Below are positions 35,051 to 46,737 of a DNA stretch of 64,000 bases, one piece after another. The stretch is from Paratinospora sagittata. Taxonomy: Eukaryota > Streptophyta > Magnoliopsida > Ranunculales > Menispermaceae. A program made the position numbers and the translations under genes. The notes under the pieces were generated by a model that was not told where the DNA came from, did no database searches, and worked only from the letters and a program-made list of their open reading frames with translations. Positions within the stretch are counted from its first letter, which is position 1, and every line of letters starts with the position of its first letter. The stretch is from contig CM069590.1 of NCBI GenBank assembly GCA_035771175.1, forward strand, positions 33,742,821-33,806,820, written 5' to 3'.

Positions 35051-35288
35051 TCTCACCCGTAAGAGAATTCGTTAATGGATTGAGAAAATCCTAATAGGGA
35101 GATTAGGTAGTGGATGTAGGCTTGGCCGAACCACTATAAATCTGGGTGTCAAACTTTTGCATTTTAGTCTGTGTTCTAATTTGCATCATATTCCAATTAA
35201 CTTATGTAAATCACCTAAGTTATTGGAAGACACATTTTAAAATTGACCATTGCACCCAATTCACCCACCTCTTGGGTGGACCAACAAG

Positions 35289-35300
35289 TGGTATCAGAGC
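35289..35300 (+). promoter_or_regulatory. PBS of element B
   Basis: TGGTATCAGAGC matches the complement of the initiator-Met tRNA 3' end and lies two bases after the LTR end. It remains intact. Confidence 0.93.
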
Positions 35301-35646
35301 GGGTTCTCTGAAATCATGGTCCAACAACCTAGAGTTTAGATCCTATGGTCAATTTAGGTTTCGACTTAGGTGTCTTTGCATTTTGTGTCTTAAGATAGAT
35401 ATCCTAGAACTCCCTACCACCTTGCCGTAACCTCTTAGGTATGATTATTCCTTCGATCTCTTATCGAGATATTTCTTGTTTAATCATACTCTTCGGTGCA
35501 TGACTCTATGTATTTTCTGCATTTAATGCATACTCTATTTTCGATGCCCATTACCTTGCTGCATACGTTTCCCTCTCATTTCACTTCCCAACACGAAATC
35601 GTTTCGCATTCATCTCCCTCGTTTCGTCTTCATCTTCATCTCTCTA
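35301..35646 (+). other. Element B leader
   Basis: This is untranslated sequence between PBS and the first ORF. A 94-codon open frame starting in the LTR (35146-35430) crosses the LTR/PBS border and is taken as chance. No other signal was recognised. Confidence 0.5.
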
Positions 35647-36174
35647 ATGGCGTCTAATGCTCCTGAGTCTAAGAAAAGAGATAGAACGGATTCATATTCC
35701 ACCTCTAGTAACTTTTCTTTATCGTCCTCTTCATCAGATGGATCTGATGAAGAATTCTCTTGGGAAATTGCTCCCAGGGAAAACCACATGTCTCCACTTC
35801 GTGCCGAAGAACTTCTACCACCACTTCCTGCTGCAACGTCTCTTGAGGAACAATTTTCCAAACTTAGTAATTCCTTATCCTTCAGCGTTCAGGTCGTTCT
35901 GGACATGCTAAACGAGCACGAGTACAGCCTAAAAGAGCTTGAAGCCAAGATAAAACATCAGAGAGATCTGATGATGGCACTATTTGAGGAAAATGAGGAA
36001 TCCCGAGCGTTAATTGGAAAGGTTGTTCATGTGAGCACTGCCAGTCCCATGGCTCGCAGCACCAATAGCCTTCGTGGATGTCCTTGTCCTCACTTCAAAG
36101 ATTTTGGTGCAGAATCTTCTAGGAATGTCAAGAAACCTCTCGGCAAGCCCTGTCAACCCAAGCATTTTTTTTAA
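35647..36174 (+). CDS. Intact 175-aa protein of unknown function in element B
   Basis: The ORF runs ATG (CTCTCTAATGGCG, a favourable plant start context with G at +4) to TAA with no break. The N-terminal 40 residues are serine-rich and charged (SSNFSLSSSSSDGSDEEFSW), then comes a proline patch (EELLPPLPAA). A helical, probably coiled-coil segment spans about residues 65-125 (SLKELEAKIKHQRDLMMALF), followed by a basic tail with a CPCPHF motif. No capsid, zinc-knuckle, protease or pol motif was found. Its place just after the leader is that of gag, so it could be a remodelled gag N-terminus or a captured gene. I do not recognise it. Element N inserted about 100 bp downstream. Confidence 0.6.
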   Translation: MASNAPESKKRDRTDSYSTSSNFSLSSSSSDGSDEEFSWEIAPRENHMSPLRAEELLPPLPAATSLEEQFSKLSNSLSFSVQVVLDMLNEHEYSLKELEAKIKHQRDLMMALFEENEESRALIGKVVHVSTASPMARSTNSLRGCPCPHFKDFGAESSRNVKKPLGKPCQPKHFF

Positions 36175-36278
36175 ATTTTGTTTAATCCATCTTTTGGATT
36201 GTTGTTTAAAACACTTACACAATACTCCTTTTGATGTTTAAACTGAATCTCTTCTAACTCAAAGTGTATGTGTATACT

Positions 36279-36283
36279 CTGTT
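36279..36283. repeat. TSD of element N, left
   Basis: CTGTT here and at 44906-44910 flank element N exactly. A 19-base near-duplication at 36284-36302 against 36303 onward (TGTGGCGACCCACTTTG) leaves a small ambiguity in the left LTR edge. Confidence 0.85.
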
Positions 36284-38341
36284 TGTGGCGACCCACTTTG
36301 TTTGTGGCGACCCCACACCCCGGACCACCAACCCTATAGGGAATGGCGTGCAGAGTGCTTGGGCGGGACGCCCGACGTAGGCATCTCCAACCACTCCTCA
36401 GCCCCCGTAAGGTGGTTGAAACCCTACGAGCCTTATCCCAAACAACGACATAATATAAAAATGTACTAAACAAAACTACCAACCATATTAATCATTCAAG
36501 ACAAGAGATAATCCATAAAAATGAACCATAAATAAAACCATAATCCCTACAGTCCATCAAGATGGAGATACACATAAAGTCCAAAATTAAGGGTACAAAA
36601 AAAATAGTCATATGCCTACATGGTCTATCTAACAAGTCCCAACTCACCCATATTACAATGTGGTAAGTGTTATAATTACATAGTCCAAAATATAATACAT
36701 CATAATTTAAAACACAGTTCAATCAAAATGCCTCTCAACTTACATCGAGGCCTTGGATTCTCTTGCCGGCAAGGCCCTCATGATATGACTCTACTCTTTT
36801 GCCCTTATTTGGCACAGAAGGACCTGAAAGAGGAAAATGAGGTTGAGCCAACGGTGCCCAGTGAATAGAATTCAAATATACTATCAATACTCATCAATAA
36901 ATATCATGTATGAATGTCAATGTGTAGCATGATTAATACCTCATAACATATAGATATCAAGCATTTATAATAAGTTCGATGCAAGTAAAAGCCTATCAAT
37001 TTGGATCCACATTCCACATGCCAATAGTACACGTCTATTTCACCGTACCGTTCTCATCCCCAAATATTTTCTTTCTAAAACCCTCCGATGACAAGGTTAA
37101 GTCTCCCTATTAGCCAGATAGATGGGCCCAACCAAAGTCATAAGGTTTTCTCAAATCAAGGCATCATTCAAGACATTAGAACACATTCATGCTTTCAGCA
37201 TACAATATATATAAGTGATATGATGACATAAAAGATATAATCATAAATATAGTTTACTCACAACCAAGCCTCGCGAGAGTATCTAGCCACACACGGACAC
37301 CAAACCGAATCAACCCAATCAAGGTCCTGAAATATTCATCAATATCCAACCATACATCAATTCTTATGCTCAATCTTATAGACATTACACATCAACCTTA
37401 AATCAGCCCACATATAGACAATAGGCCTAAATCCCATCTAATCCCATCATTCAACTCAAATCACATGACTTAGGCCTCTAATGCATAGTTCTCATTCATA
37501 AACCATTCAATTAATCAAAAATATTGATTTTCAATTCCTTAGACATAAACATGCCCAAATTGGGCCATTTGATCACAAGTAGGCCTAACCCATGATATGG
37601 TCACAACCACCTAATTGGTAGCATAATCAACCCTAATCATGCTTAATTAGACATAAATTGCATCAATTTAATGAAAATCTTCATACTTAGGCCATATTGC
37701 CGATTTACACTAGGTCACCATGTTCAGCCATGTATATCACTGATTTTGCATCAAGGGTTCATCAACAATGGAAACTAGGTCAACATAGTTGACATGCAAG
37801 CTATTTGGAAAGGTCTAAGTTCATATTCTAAATTTAGGTCTAATACAAACAACCCTACCAATTTTCCAACTTGACATGTGTTGGTCTCATGCACCAAGTT
37901 GACATGTGTTGGAGAAGAGAAATGGGGCATGGGACACTTGTCCATCCTCATGCACCAACTTGACATGTGTTGGTCTCATACTACCAATACCAACCGCATG
38001 TATTTTATCCAACCTCATGCTTCCATGTATTTTAAATGTCCAATCCATCTAATACACTAAATTTTCATTCTCATTTATCCTTTTATTCAATCAATCCTAA
38101 CCCATATCAATTCATGGTTTAATGGGCCCATGCATAAATAATAACACATGCATTATACTTTAATTTAACGTGACCCATATACAATTTATAATGCACATAT
38201 TTATATACATTATGAAACATCAAATATACAAACATTAAACAACCATCAAACAAACACCAAACATATCAGGGCAAACACATAGTGTTTGGGCAAAATGCAA
38301 TTGGTTTATGGGCTAGATGAAATAATTTTCAGGGTGTCACG
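36284..38341 (-). mobile_element. Element N 3' LTR with internal deletion
   Basis: Matches the 5' LTR but is 2058 bp against 2760 bp. About 740 bp corresponding to 43700-44440 are missing, with the junction near 37868 (TTTTCCA next to ACTTGACATG). The TGAGCCAACGGTGCCCAGTG motif lies at 36844-36863. Confidence 0.9.
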
Positions 38342-38480
38342 TCACACCCACCTTAAAATGAACTTCGTCCTCGAAATTTTAAGGTTAAGAAATTACCTAA
38401 GCCCATGAACTCGGCAAAGTCCTCCATCATGTTGTTCTCACGCTCCTAAGTAACCTACTCCTCGCCATGGAATTGCCATC
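38342..38480 (-). promoter_or_regulatory. Element N 3' end of interior with PPT
   Basis: On the minus strand it reads TTTCGAGGACGAAGTTCATT then TTAAGGTGGGTGTGACG directly before the LTR start TGACACC. The GAGGACGAA block and the purine-rich AAGGTGGG are the standard layout for PPTs of this group. Confidence 0.75.
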
Positions 38481-41200
38481 TCACCTTAACCATCGGAATC
38501 TCGCGGTTACGCAACTTCTGGACCTTCGATCAAGTATCTGAATAGGTTCCTCATCATAAGTCTCATCCTGCCTCAGCTTAATGTTCCTCCAGTCCAAGAT
38601 GTGATCAAAGTCACTTCTGTACACTCTCAACATTGACACATTAAAGACATTGTGGATTGCTGCTAACTGAGGTGGCAAGGCTAATCGGTAAGTGACGGGG
38701 CCAATTCGTTCTAAAACCTTGAACGACCCAATAAATCTCGGAGCGTGCTTTCCTTTTATCCCAAATCTCGTCTGGCCCTTCTGAGGTGAGACCTTCAATA
38801 AAACTTGGTCACTCACCTCGAACGCTACAGACTTTTGCTTGGCATCAGTGTAACTCTTCTGCCTGTCTTGGGCTACCTTCATATTATTCTTGATTCGCTT
38901 AATCTTCTCTGTGTGTTCTTGTACAAACTCTGGTCCCATCACTGCAATATCCCCTACCTCCGTCCAACAGACCGGAGATCTACAGGGTCGACCATACTAT
39001 GCCTCAAAATGAGCCATGCCAATACTGGACTGATAACTGTTGTTGTACGCGAACTCACACAGATGTATGTACTCCTCCCAATTACCACTTGACTCAAGGA
39101 CACAAGCTCGAAGCATATCCCCCAAAATATCGATATCAACCTCTCAGACTGACCATCTGTCTGAGAGTAAAAAACGGTAGTGAGATCTAGTCTGGTGCCG
39201 AGCTGCCTCCACAATCCCTGCCAGAATACCGATGTAAACCTCAGATCCCTATCTGACACAATCGAAACTGGCACCCCATGTAATCTGAAAATCTCCCGCA
39301 TATAGAGTCTGCCCAACTTGTCCATAGAATCCCTAATGTTCACCGGTAGAAAGTGAGCGGACTTAGTCAAGCGATCAATAATAACCCAAACAGCATTATG
39401 TGTCCTCGAGGTATTGGGCAATCCCACAACAAAGTCCATAGTGACATGTTCCCACTTCCACTCAGGAATGGCAAGTGGTTGCATCTGCCCTCCAGGCCTC
39501 TGATGTTGAGCTTTGACTCTCTGACAGATATCACACCTCTAAATGAACTGAGCTATCTCTCTCTTCATGTCGGGCCATCAATACATCCTTTTCATATCAT
39601 GATACATCTTGGTTATGTCAGGATGAATAACATAATGAGATCTGTGAGCCTCCTGGAGCACACTCTGCCTGAGTCGTGGATCTGCGAGAACCCATAAACG
39701 TCCCCTAAATCTTAAGGAACCATCAGATGACACGTGCCAATCAGTAAAATCACTGCTTTCAGCCCAAGACTTGTACATCACATAATCAACGTCAAGTCTT
39801 TGTTGGTCAATCACCTCCTGGACCTGTGTAGGCTGAGCTCTCATCTGAGCACATATCACAATCTGATCTGAAGGGGTAGCACATATACTCATCACTGTAG
39901 CAGCCTCAAGTAGTCTCCACTCATGAGACATCTGGCGTGCTACCATAACTGTCTCTACCTGCTTCGTGCTTAACGCATCAACCACTACATTGACTTTACC
40001 AGGGTGGTATTTCAATGTAAAATCATAGTCTTTAAGGAGCTCTAACCTCCTTTTCTACCTCATGTTCAATTTCTTCTGAGAGAAAAAGTACTTGAGACTC
40101 TTGTGGTCAGAATACAAAATGAATCTCTCACCATAGAGATAATGCCTCCAAATCTTCAGAGCAAAAACCACTGCGGCTAGTTCTAAGTCATGAACAGGAT
40201 AGTTCTTTTCATGCACCTTCAACTGCCTCGATGCATAAGCAATGACCCTATCCTTCTCCATCAACACACAACCCAAGCCCATACGAGAGGCATCAGTGTA
40301 GATAACCAACTCCTGATCAGGCTCTGGTAAAATCAACACTGATGCAGATGTCAATCTTTTCTTCAGCTCTAAAAAGGCATTCTCACACTCCTCAATCCAT
40401 ACAAATGACACATCTTTCTGGGTGAGCCTAGTCATAGGGGTAGCTATCTTGGAGAATCCTTGAACGAATCTCCTATAGTAACCAACTAACCCAAGAAAGC
40501 TTCTGATCTCGGTCACTGTGGTAGGCCTAGGCCAATTGATAATGGCTTCAACCTTAGATGGATCAACTGAAATTCCCTCAGAACTCACCACATAACCTAA
40601 GAACTTCACCTCGGTGATCCAAAACTCGCACTTGCTCAGCTTTGCATATAGCCTATGCTCTCTCAGAGTCTGCAAAGTCTCTCTGAGGTGTTCTTCATGC
40701 TCAGTTCGAGGCTTGGAATACACCAATATGTTATCAATGAAGACGATGACAAACTTATCCAGATACTGCCTAAAGACACTCTGCATCAGGTCCATGAACA
40801 TCGTCGATGTATTAGTCACACCAAATGGCATTACAAGGAACTCATAATGTCCATAGCGGGTCCTGAATGTTGTCTTAAGCAGATCCTCCTCCTTAATCCT
40901 CAGCTGATGATACCCAGAGCACATATCAATCTTCGAAAAATACCTCACTCCCTTCAACTGATCAAACAAGTCATCAATCCTTGGGAGTGGATACTTGTTC
41001 TTGATGGTCACCCTGTTCAATTGGCGATAGTCGATGCACAACCGCAAGCTCCCATCCTTCTTTTTCACCAAAAGAACTAGAGCTCCCTAGGGTGACACGC
41101 TTGGGCAAATAAAGCCCTTAGCCAATAACTCCTCGAGCTGTTTCTGCAACTCTCTCAACTCAGCTGGCGCCAATAACACCCGGAGCTGCCCGTGTAGACA
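38481..41200 (-). pseudogene. pol: Element N pol: RT, RNase H, integrase, C-terminal domain
   Basis: RT ([23 protein letters not shown]) has FIDNILVYS at about 40722-40740, where the second catalytic aspartate codon (40730-40732) is AAC for asparagine. RNase H ([23 protein letters not shown]) follows. A TAG at 40055-40057 replaces a glutamine codon; the same frame goes on through the H-H-C-C zinc finger (RCDICQR) and the integrase core with D, D and E positions (MDFVVGLP, VSDRDLRF, DGQSER). Stops lie near 39578 and 39540, and a frameshift near 39122. The last frame (38481-38942) holds the C-terminal domain. The RT N-terminus is fused to gag at about 41200. Confidence 0.93.
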
Positions 41201-41203
41201 TAC

Positions 41204-41909
41204 CATCAACCCCTCAGCCAACTCATGCTGTTTGGCCCTCAGGACCATTGTGGCAAAATCAGTCATCTTTGTCATAGACAAGGCCTGCCGGATCGCAGGC
41301 CTTAGGTTCAAAAAGAACCTCATAATCTTGTCACTCGCTGTTTGAACTAACCCATAGGCATAAACTGCAAGCTGCCTGAATCTGAGCTCGTACTCCCTGA
41401 CTGACATGGTGCCCTGTTCGAGATTCAGAAACTCGAGTTGCTTAGCCTGCCTCTCAGTCTCTGGAACGTAAGCCTGTAAGAACAACCGTTTGAAGGTGTC
41501 CCAACTCTTCACTGCCCCCTGTGTATCCAGCACTGAAAGCTACCAGTGTTCTTCAAGTCAACCCCACCAGTGGATTCCTTAGGCTTCAGCTTCATGAACT
41601 TCTATAGCAGTCTGATCCGTCGATCAGTGGGGTTCTCCACAACAGTAGGAGCAGGTGTAGGCATAAGCTAAGGTATAGCCATCTATGAGGTCCTGCTGCC
41701 CCTGCAGCTCCACTAGTGCCCGCCTCCTAAGGTATTGTCTGAGGCGACTGTCGAGCAACAACCTTGACCTGCTGCATCAACGCTTGTATCTGTGTAGTCT
41801 GGGCTGCCATCAAACGGCCCTATGCCTGAATGATCTCCTCCATCCTCCCCATCCGGTCATCACCGGATGGCCCTGTGTGTGGCTGTCTCAATCTCCCACT
41901 CCTCTTCAT
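41204..41909 (-). pseudogene. gag: Element N gag, C-terminally deleted
   Basis: The start ATG is at 41907-41909 (MKRSGRLRQPHTGPSGDD...). After a break, the frame open to 41533 shows the Retrotrans_gag domain (SWDTFKRLFLQAYVPETERQ, LEQGTMSVREYELRFRQLA, MTDFATMVLRAKQHELAEGL). It then jumps into the APAELRELQKQLEELLAKG segment of RT within one frame, so the zinc knuckle, protease and RT entry were removed by a single deletion. The fusion frame is 41087-41533. Confidence 0.85.
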
Positions 41910-42131
41910 GACATTGAGAAGTAGAAATAAGAGCAACCATCACACATTAAAGAATTTAAAACATTAACAAAGTCTCATAACTACCCATATCATATAATAC
42001 ACACAGAAAATATGATAGTAAGGACTTTTAAGTTAGTTCTTTTAAGCTTTTTAACCACCAAAAGTTCTCACCCAATTCCTAGGTCAAAGTCATCTAAGTC
42101 CAATACATAGACTAAACCTAGTAAACCCGAA

Positions 42132-42143
42132 GCTCTGATACCA
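42132..42143 (-). promoter_or_regulatory. PBS of element N
   Basis: Minus strand TGGTATCAGAGC, initiator-Met tRNA type, two bases from the LTR end (GGTCGCCTTA-GT-TGG). Sequence between here and gag (41910-42131) is leader with no recognised signal. Confidence 0.92.
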
Positions 42144-42145
42144 AC

Positions 42146-44905
42146 TAAGGCGACCCTGCACCCCGGACCACCAACCCCGAAGGGATGCCCGGCGTAGGCA
42201 TCTCCAACCAGTCGTCAACCCCCGTAAGGTGGTTGAGACCCTACAAGCCTTGTCCCAAACAACGACATAATATAAAAAGGTATTAAACAAAACTACCAAC
42301 CATATTAATCATCCAAAACAAGAGATAATCCATAAAAATGAACCATAAATAAAATCATAATCCCTACAGTCCATCAAGATGGACATACACATAAAGTCCA
42401 AAACTATGGGTACAAAAAAAAACCGTCATATGCCCACATGGTCTATCTAACAAATTCCAACTCACTCATACTACAATGTGGTAAGTGTTATAATTACATA
42501 GTCCAAAATATAATACATCATAATTTAAAACACAGTTCAATCAAAATGCCTCTCAACTTACATCGAGGCCTTGGATTATCTTGCCGGTAAGGCCCTCAAG
42601 ATATGACTACTCCTTTGCCCTTAACTGGGACAGAAGGACCTGAAAGAGGAAAATAAGGGCGAGCCAACAGTGCCCAGTTAATAGAATTCAAATATGCTAT
42701 CAATACTCATCAATAAATATCATGTATGCATGTCAATGTGTAGCATGATTAAAACCTCATAACATATAGATATCAAGCATTTATAATAAGTTTGATGCAA
42801 GTAAAAGCCTTTCAATTTGGATCCACATTCCACATGCATTGGGGTTACTTGTGCACGTCTATTTCACCGTACCGTTCTCATCCCCAAATATTTCCTTTCT
42901 AAAACCCTCCTATGACAAGGTTAAGTCTCCCTATTAGCCAGATAGATGGGCCCAACCAAAGTCATAAGATTTTCTCAAATTAATGCATCATTCAAGACAT
43001 TAGAACACATTCATGCTTTTAACATACAATATATATAAGTGATATGATGACATAAAAGATATAATCATAAATGAAGTCTACTCACAACCAAGCCTCGCCA
43101 AAGTATCTAACCACACACGGACACCAAACCCAATCAACCCAATCAAGGTCCTGAAACATTCATCAATATCCAACCATACATCAATTCCTATGCTCAATCA
43201 TATAGACATTACACATCAACCTTAAATCAGCCCACATATAGACAATAGGCCTAAATCCCATCTAATCCCATCATTCAACTCAAATCACATGACTTAGGCC
43301 TTTAATGCATAGTTCTCATTCATAAACCATTCAATTAATCAAAAATATTGATTTTCAATTCGGCATAAACATGCCCAAATTGGGCCATTTGATCACAAGT
43401 AGGCCTAACCCACGATATGGTCACAACCACCTAATCTGTAGTAAAACCAACCCTAATCAAGCTTAATTAGACATAAATTCCATCAATTCAATGATTCTAG
43501 GCCAAAAGCATCAAAAGCCCTAAAATATGAAATTTTCCATATTTAGGCCATATTGCCGATTTACACTAGGTCACCATGTTCAGCCATGTTTATCACTGAT
43601 TTTGCATCATCGGTTCATCAACAATGACAAGCTATTTGGAAAGGTCTAAGTTCATATTGTAAATTTAGGTCTAATACAAACAACCCTACCAATTTTCCAT
43701 TTAATATTCTGTTAAGATGTATTAAGCTGCCAACAGATATATTTAATCACAAAATCAACCGTACATATTAAATTATGTTAAGAAGCAAACCTTCTGTCCA
43801 AAACTCAGCTCAATCCAACGGTGGACTGAAGAGATATGGTATTTGATGAACAAGTGTCTAATCAGACAATTTCTCATTTCCTGCTGCAAATACTTGAACT
43901 CGGATGACAATATCATACAAAATACTTCACCCATAAACATCCCAACCGTTCATAGAGCATAAATATTAGTTCTGAATCATCTTCTAAAATATCATATCCA
44001 TCCAACAGTAGGTTTAGGAGATCTATCAGTTTGATCTAAACTGCACAAGAAATTCATACTTTCCGACTAACATTGTTTGGGAGGTTATATCTCTCATAAG
44101 AAAACTCCAATCAAGATCGCCACCGACAGAATGAATAACGATAGGATACTAACTGCCTGACAAAGTTTGAGCTCAATCTGACCATATATCACCAAGATCC
44201 AACTCTTTGATGAAAACGTTGCTGGGACTTCCCTCAAAGCAACTTCCTCTTTCTTTCTCTTCTTTTTTTCCTTTCTCTTCTTTTTTCCTTTCCCTTCACT
44301 CATCTCACTCTTTAGGACTTCCTTGGAGAAGAGAAATGGGGCATGGGACACTTGTCCACTCTCATGCACCAACTTGACATGTGTTAGAGAAGAGATATGG
44401 GGCATGGGACACTTGTGCACTCTCATGCACCAACTTGACATGTGTAGGTCTCATGCACCAACTTGACATGTGTTGGAAAAGAGAAATGGGGCATGGGACA
44501 CTTGTCCATCCTCATGCACCAACTTGACATGTGTTGGTCTCATACTACCCATACCAACCACATGTACTTTAACCAACCTCATGCTTCCATGTATTTTAAA
44601 TGTCCAATCCATCTAATGCACCAAATTTTCATTCTCATTTATCCTTTTATTCAATCAATCCTAACCCATATCAATTCATGGTTTAATGGGCCCATGCATA
44701 AATAATAACACACGCATTATACTTTAATTTAACATGACCCATATACAATATATAATGCACATATTTATATACACTATCAAGCATCAAATATACAAACATT
44801 AAACAACCATCAAACAAACACCAAACATATCAAGGCAAACACATAGAGTTTGGGCAAAATGCAATTGGGTTATGGGTTAGATGAAATAATTTTCGCGGTG
44901 TCACA
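42146..44905 (-). mobile_element. Element N 5' LTR
   Basis: It runs from TAAGGCGACC (counterpart of TGTGGCGACC in the 3' LTR) to ...GCGGTGTCACA, 2760 bp. It contains a three-copy tandem repeat at 44324-44542 and the pyrimidine tract shared with 1-738. A 25-bp piece present in the 3' LTR near 37765 is missing here. Confidence 0.9.
44324..44542. repeat. Tandem 60-90-bp repeat in LTR N
   Basis: Three copies of a unit containing GAGAAATGGGGCATGGGACA, CTTGTCCACTCTCATGCACC and AACTTGACATGTGTTGG; the middle copy has an extra TCTCATGCACCAACTTGACA. The LTR at 1-738 has one copy and the 3' LTR about one and a half (37871-37980). Confidence 0.85.
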
Positions 44906-44910
44906 CTGTT

Positions 44911-46737
44911 CGTTTCCTTTGCTTCTCTTACACAACGAGTTTTGCACATCTCACTACTTTGTTGCTTGCTTGCTTGTGTTTAGCTATCTTTCTATCTCTC
45001 ATTCATATTTTAGTGGTTTACTATATTTGAATGATTGATCTACTTGAATTTGTGTGATTTCTATATTTCATATTCATACTGCACACACTAATCACTGTTC
45101 ACAATCTGCTTGATCTATGCTCTGATATGCCTGCTTTTATGTTTGCAAAATTATTCTTGAATTTATCTGTTACAAAACTATGTTGCTTGCTTGAACATGA
45201 TTATATGTCATCATACTAATGCTATCTTATTCATATTTTATGATGAAATGCATCATGAAATCCTACTATGTCTAATGCAATTATCAGTTTAGTGATGACA
45301 TCTTTCTTAACCAGTCACATCTATCTTGAGTATCTGATATGCTTATCTGTGACTGTCTGATAAATGTCATGATATTACTTATCTTGCATCTTATATATTA
45401 TCATGATTATTTATGCTCATTTTGAACTAGTGATATCTAATTATCTAATGATCATGTAACACAATAGCTAGGTTATGCGTTAATAGTTTATTTTTGCCTA
45501 TGCTAGTTCATTTCATGATCATGCTTGCTCTAATTTTAGATAATCATATCTATGCATGATTCATGTTTATTTATAGGCCATATTCTCAACTGTATATCAT
45601 ATCTTATACCTTGAATAGAATGTTGTCTACTCTCATGACTATTATCTGTTGTCATTATTCTTTCAATGATTTCTTGTCTTTGATGCATCTGCTTCATACT
45701 ATATCAAGATTGCATCAAACTCATGGATATCTGATTTCTAATGAGTACGTACCCTTTCAGATGTTCTCTCATTAGAATCAGTGAATCAAACAATCTAGGC
45801 CATGTTTTAATTTAAATTACTTGCCTAATTTTTGGTTCAGTGAATATATGCTATTGCTCAAATGCCTTCTATGAAACTTAGCGCATATTCAACATGTTTA
45901 GACTTTGATACTTGGTATCATCCTGTTTATCATATATATCCTCACATGTGTAAACTATGGAAAGTTTATAATTTTTCATCTCACAGGCCATTGATGTTGC
46001 TTTGTACTATTATATTTTGTATGCATCAATTAACTGTGATATTTGATGTCTGATAGATGCCATGAACTTCAAACTATATACTTTGCACCTTATTAGAATC
46101 ATAATAGCTAGGCCCTGCTATATCATAAATTCTTTGCCTATGCTATAAGTATGTTTGTGCTTGTTCATTTAGATATCTTAAAGTATACTCTGTGTTTGGT
46201 TTGGTTTAATTATCAAATTTATAGTTATGCCAAACAGTAAGGAGAATAATTGCCTACGATTAAAAACTCTTTATGAATTCATCTTTCGGCAATTCTTTCT
46301 CATTCCCTCTGACTATAATTCTCGGCTACGCTATTATTTCTAATATTTTAGCCTATGAATTAGTCAAACCATTTTTCTATGTGCTTAAAAATAAGATCTA
46401 TTTCTCACGTGATTTCAGTATACTAGACCTTACGCATTCCCACGCACCTAACTATGACATGTCGTCATAAATCATTAAGGGTGAATGCACAAAGTAAGGG
46501 GGAGTTTCCATGTAAGGGGGAGCTTCGCTACTCTACTAAGTCAACGGGAGATTTTATTAATCTTTTTTTACTTTTTGATGATATCAAAAGGGGGACAAGA
46601 AAAATAAAGAAAAATAAGGGGGAGAAGAAAAATAAAAAGAAGAAATAGTTCGAGGAAAAACCTTTTGCTTAATATTAAATATTTGCTTAATATGCTTAAT
46701 TTTTTGATTTGTTAGTAATCATCAAAAAGGGGGAGAT
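44911..46737 (+). other. Element B 3' interior with multiple PPT-like tracts
   Basis: No coding homology was found in 1.8 kb; short frames are unconvincing. The final 250 bases hold five purine runs: TAAGGGGGAG at about 46494 and 46515, AAAAGGGGGACAAG at about 46586, AAGGGGGAGAAG at about 46616 and AAAAAGGGGGAGAT at 46724-46737. The last is the PPT, directly before LTR start TGTTAACC. Repeated PPT-like motifs are, as I recall, a reported hallmark of Sireviruses. Confidence 0.75.

Larger units (their letters stand above)
29671..35286 (+). mobile_element. Element B 5' LTR (interrupted)
   Basis: It starts TCTTAACCTATATGG (a change from TGTTAACC) and ends GGGTGGACCAACA. It is about 2.89 kb once the inserted LTR (31925-34648) and its TSD copy are removed. 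It matches the 3' LTR along its length, including CACTGATTCATATCTGGTAT and the near-end GATTAGGTAGTGGATGTAGG block. Confidence 0.9.
36284..44905 (-). mobile_element. Element N: Tekay/Del-like chromovirus, two LTRs, internally deleted
   Basis: Minus-oriented element of 8.6 kb with 5' LTR 42146-44905, PBS 42132-42143, gag 41204-41909, pol 38481-41200, PPT near 38342-38362 and 3' LTR 36284-38341. Perfect TSD CTGTT. The domain order RT-RNase H-integrase and a C-terminal part with IQILDR...RFRWLR fit the Tekay/Del chromovirus group. Deletion of the gag end, protease and RT start, plus stops and shifts, make it non-autonomous. Confidence 0.9.

Noticed and set aside
36171..36482. 103-codon minus ORF and its relative at 42090-42299
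   Set aside because: Both cross the inner or outer LTR edge of element N and reflect repeated LTR sequence.
40614..41080. Plus-strand ORFs of 77 and 141 codons opposite the RT of element N
   Set aside because: Shadow frames antisense to a clear RT coding region with conserved motifs on the minus strand.
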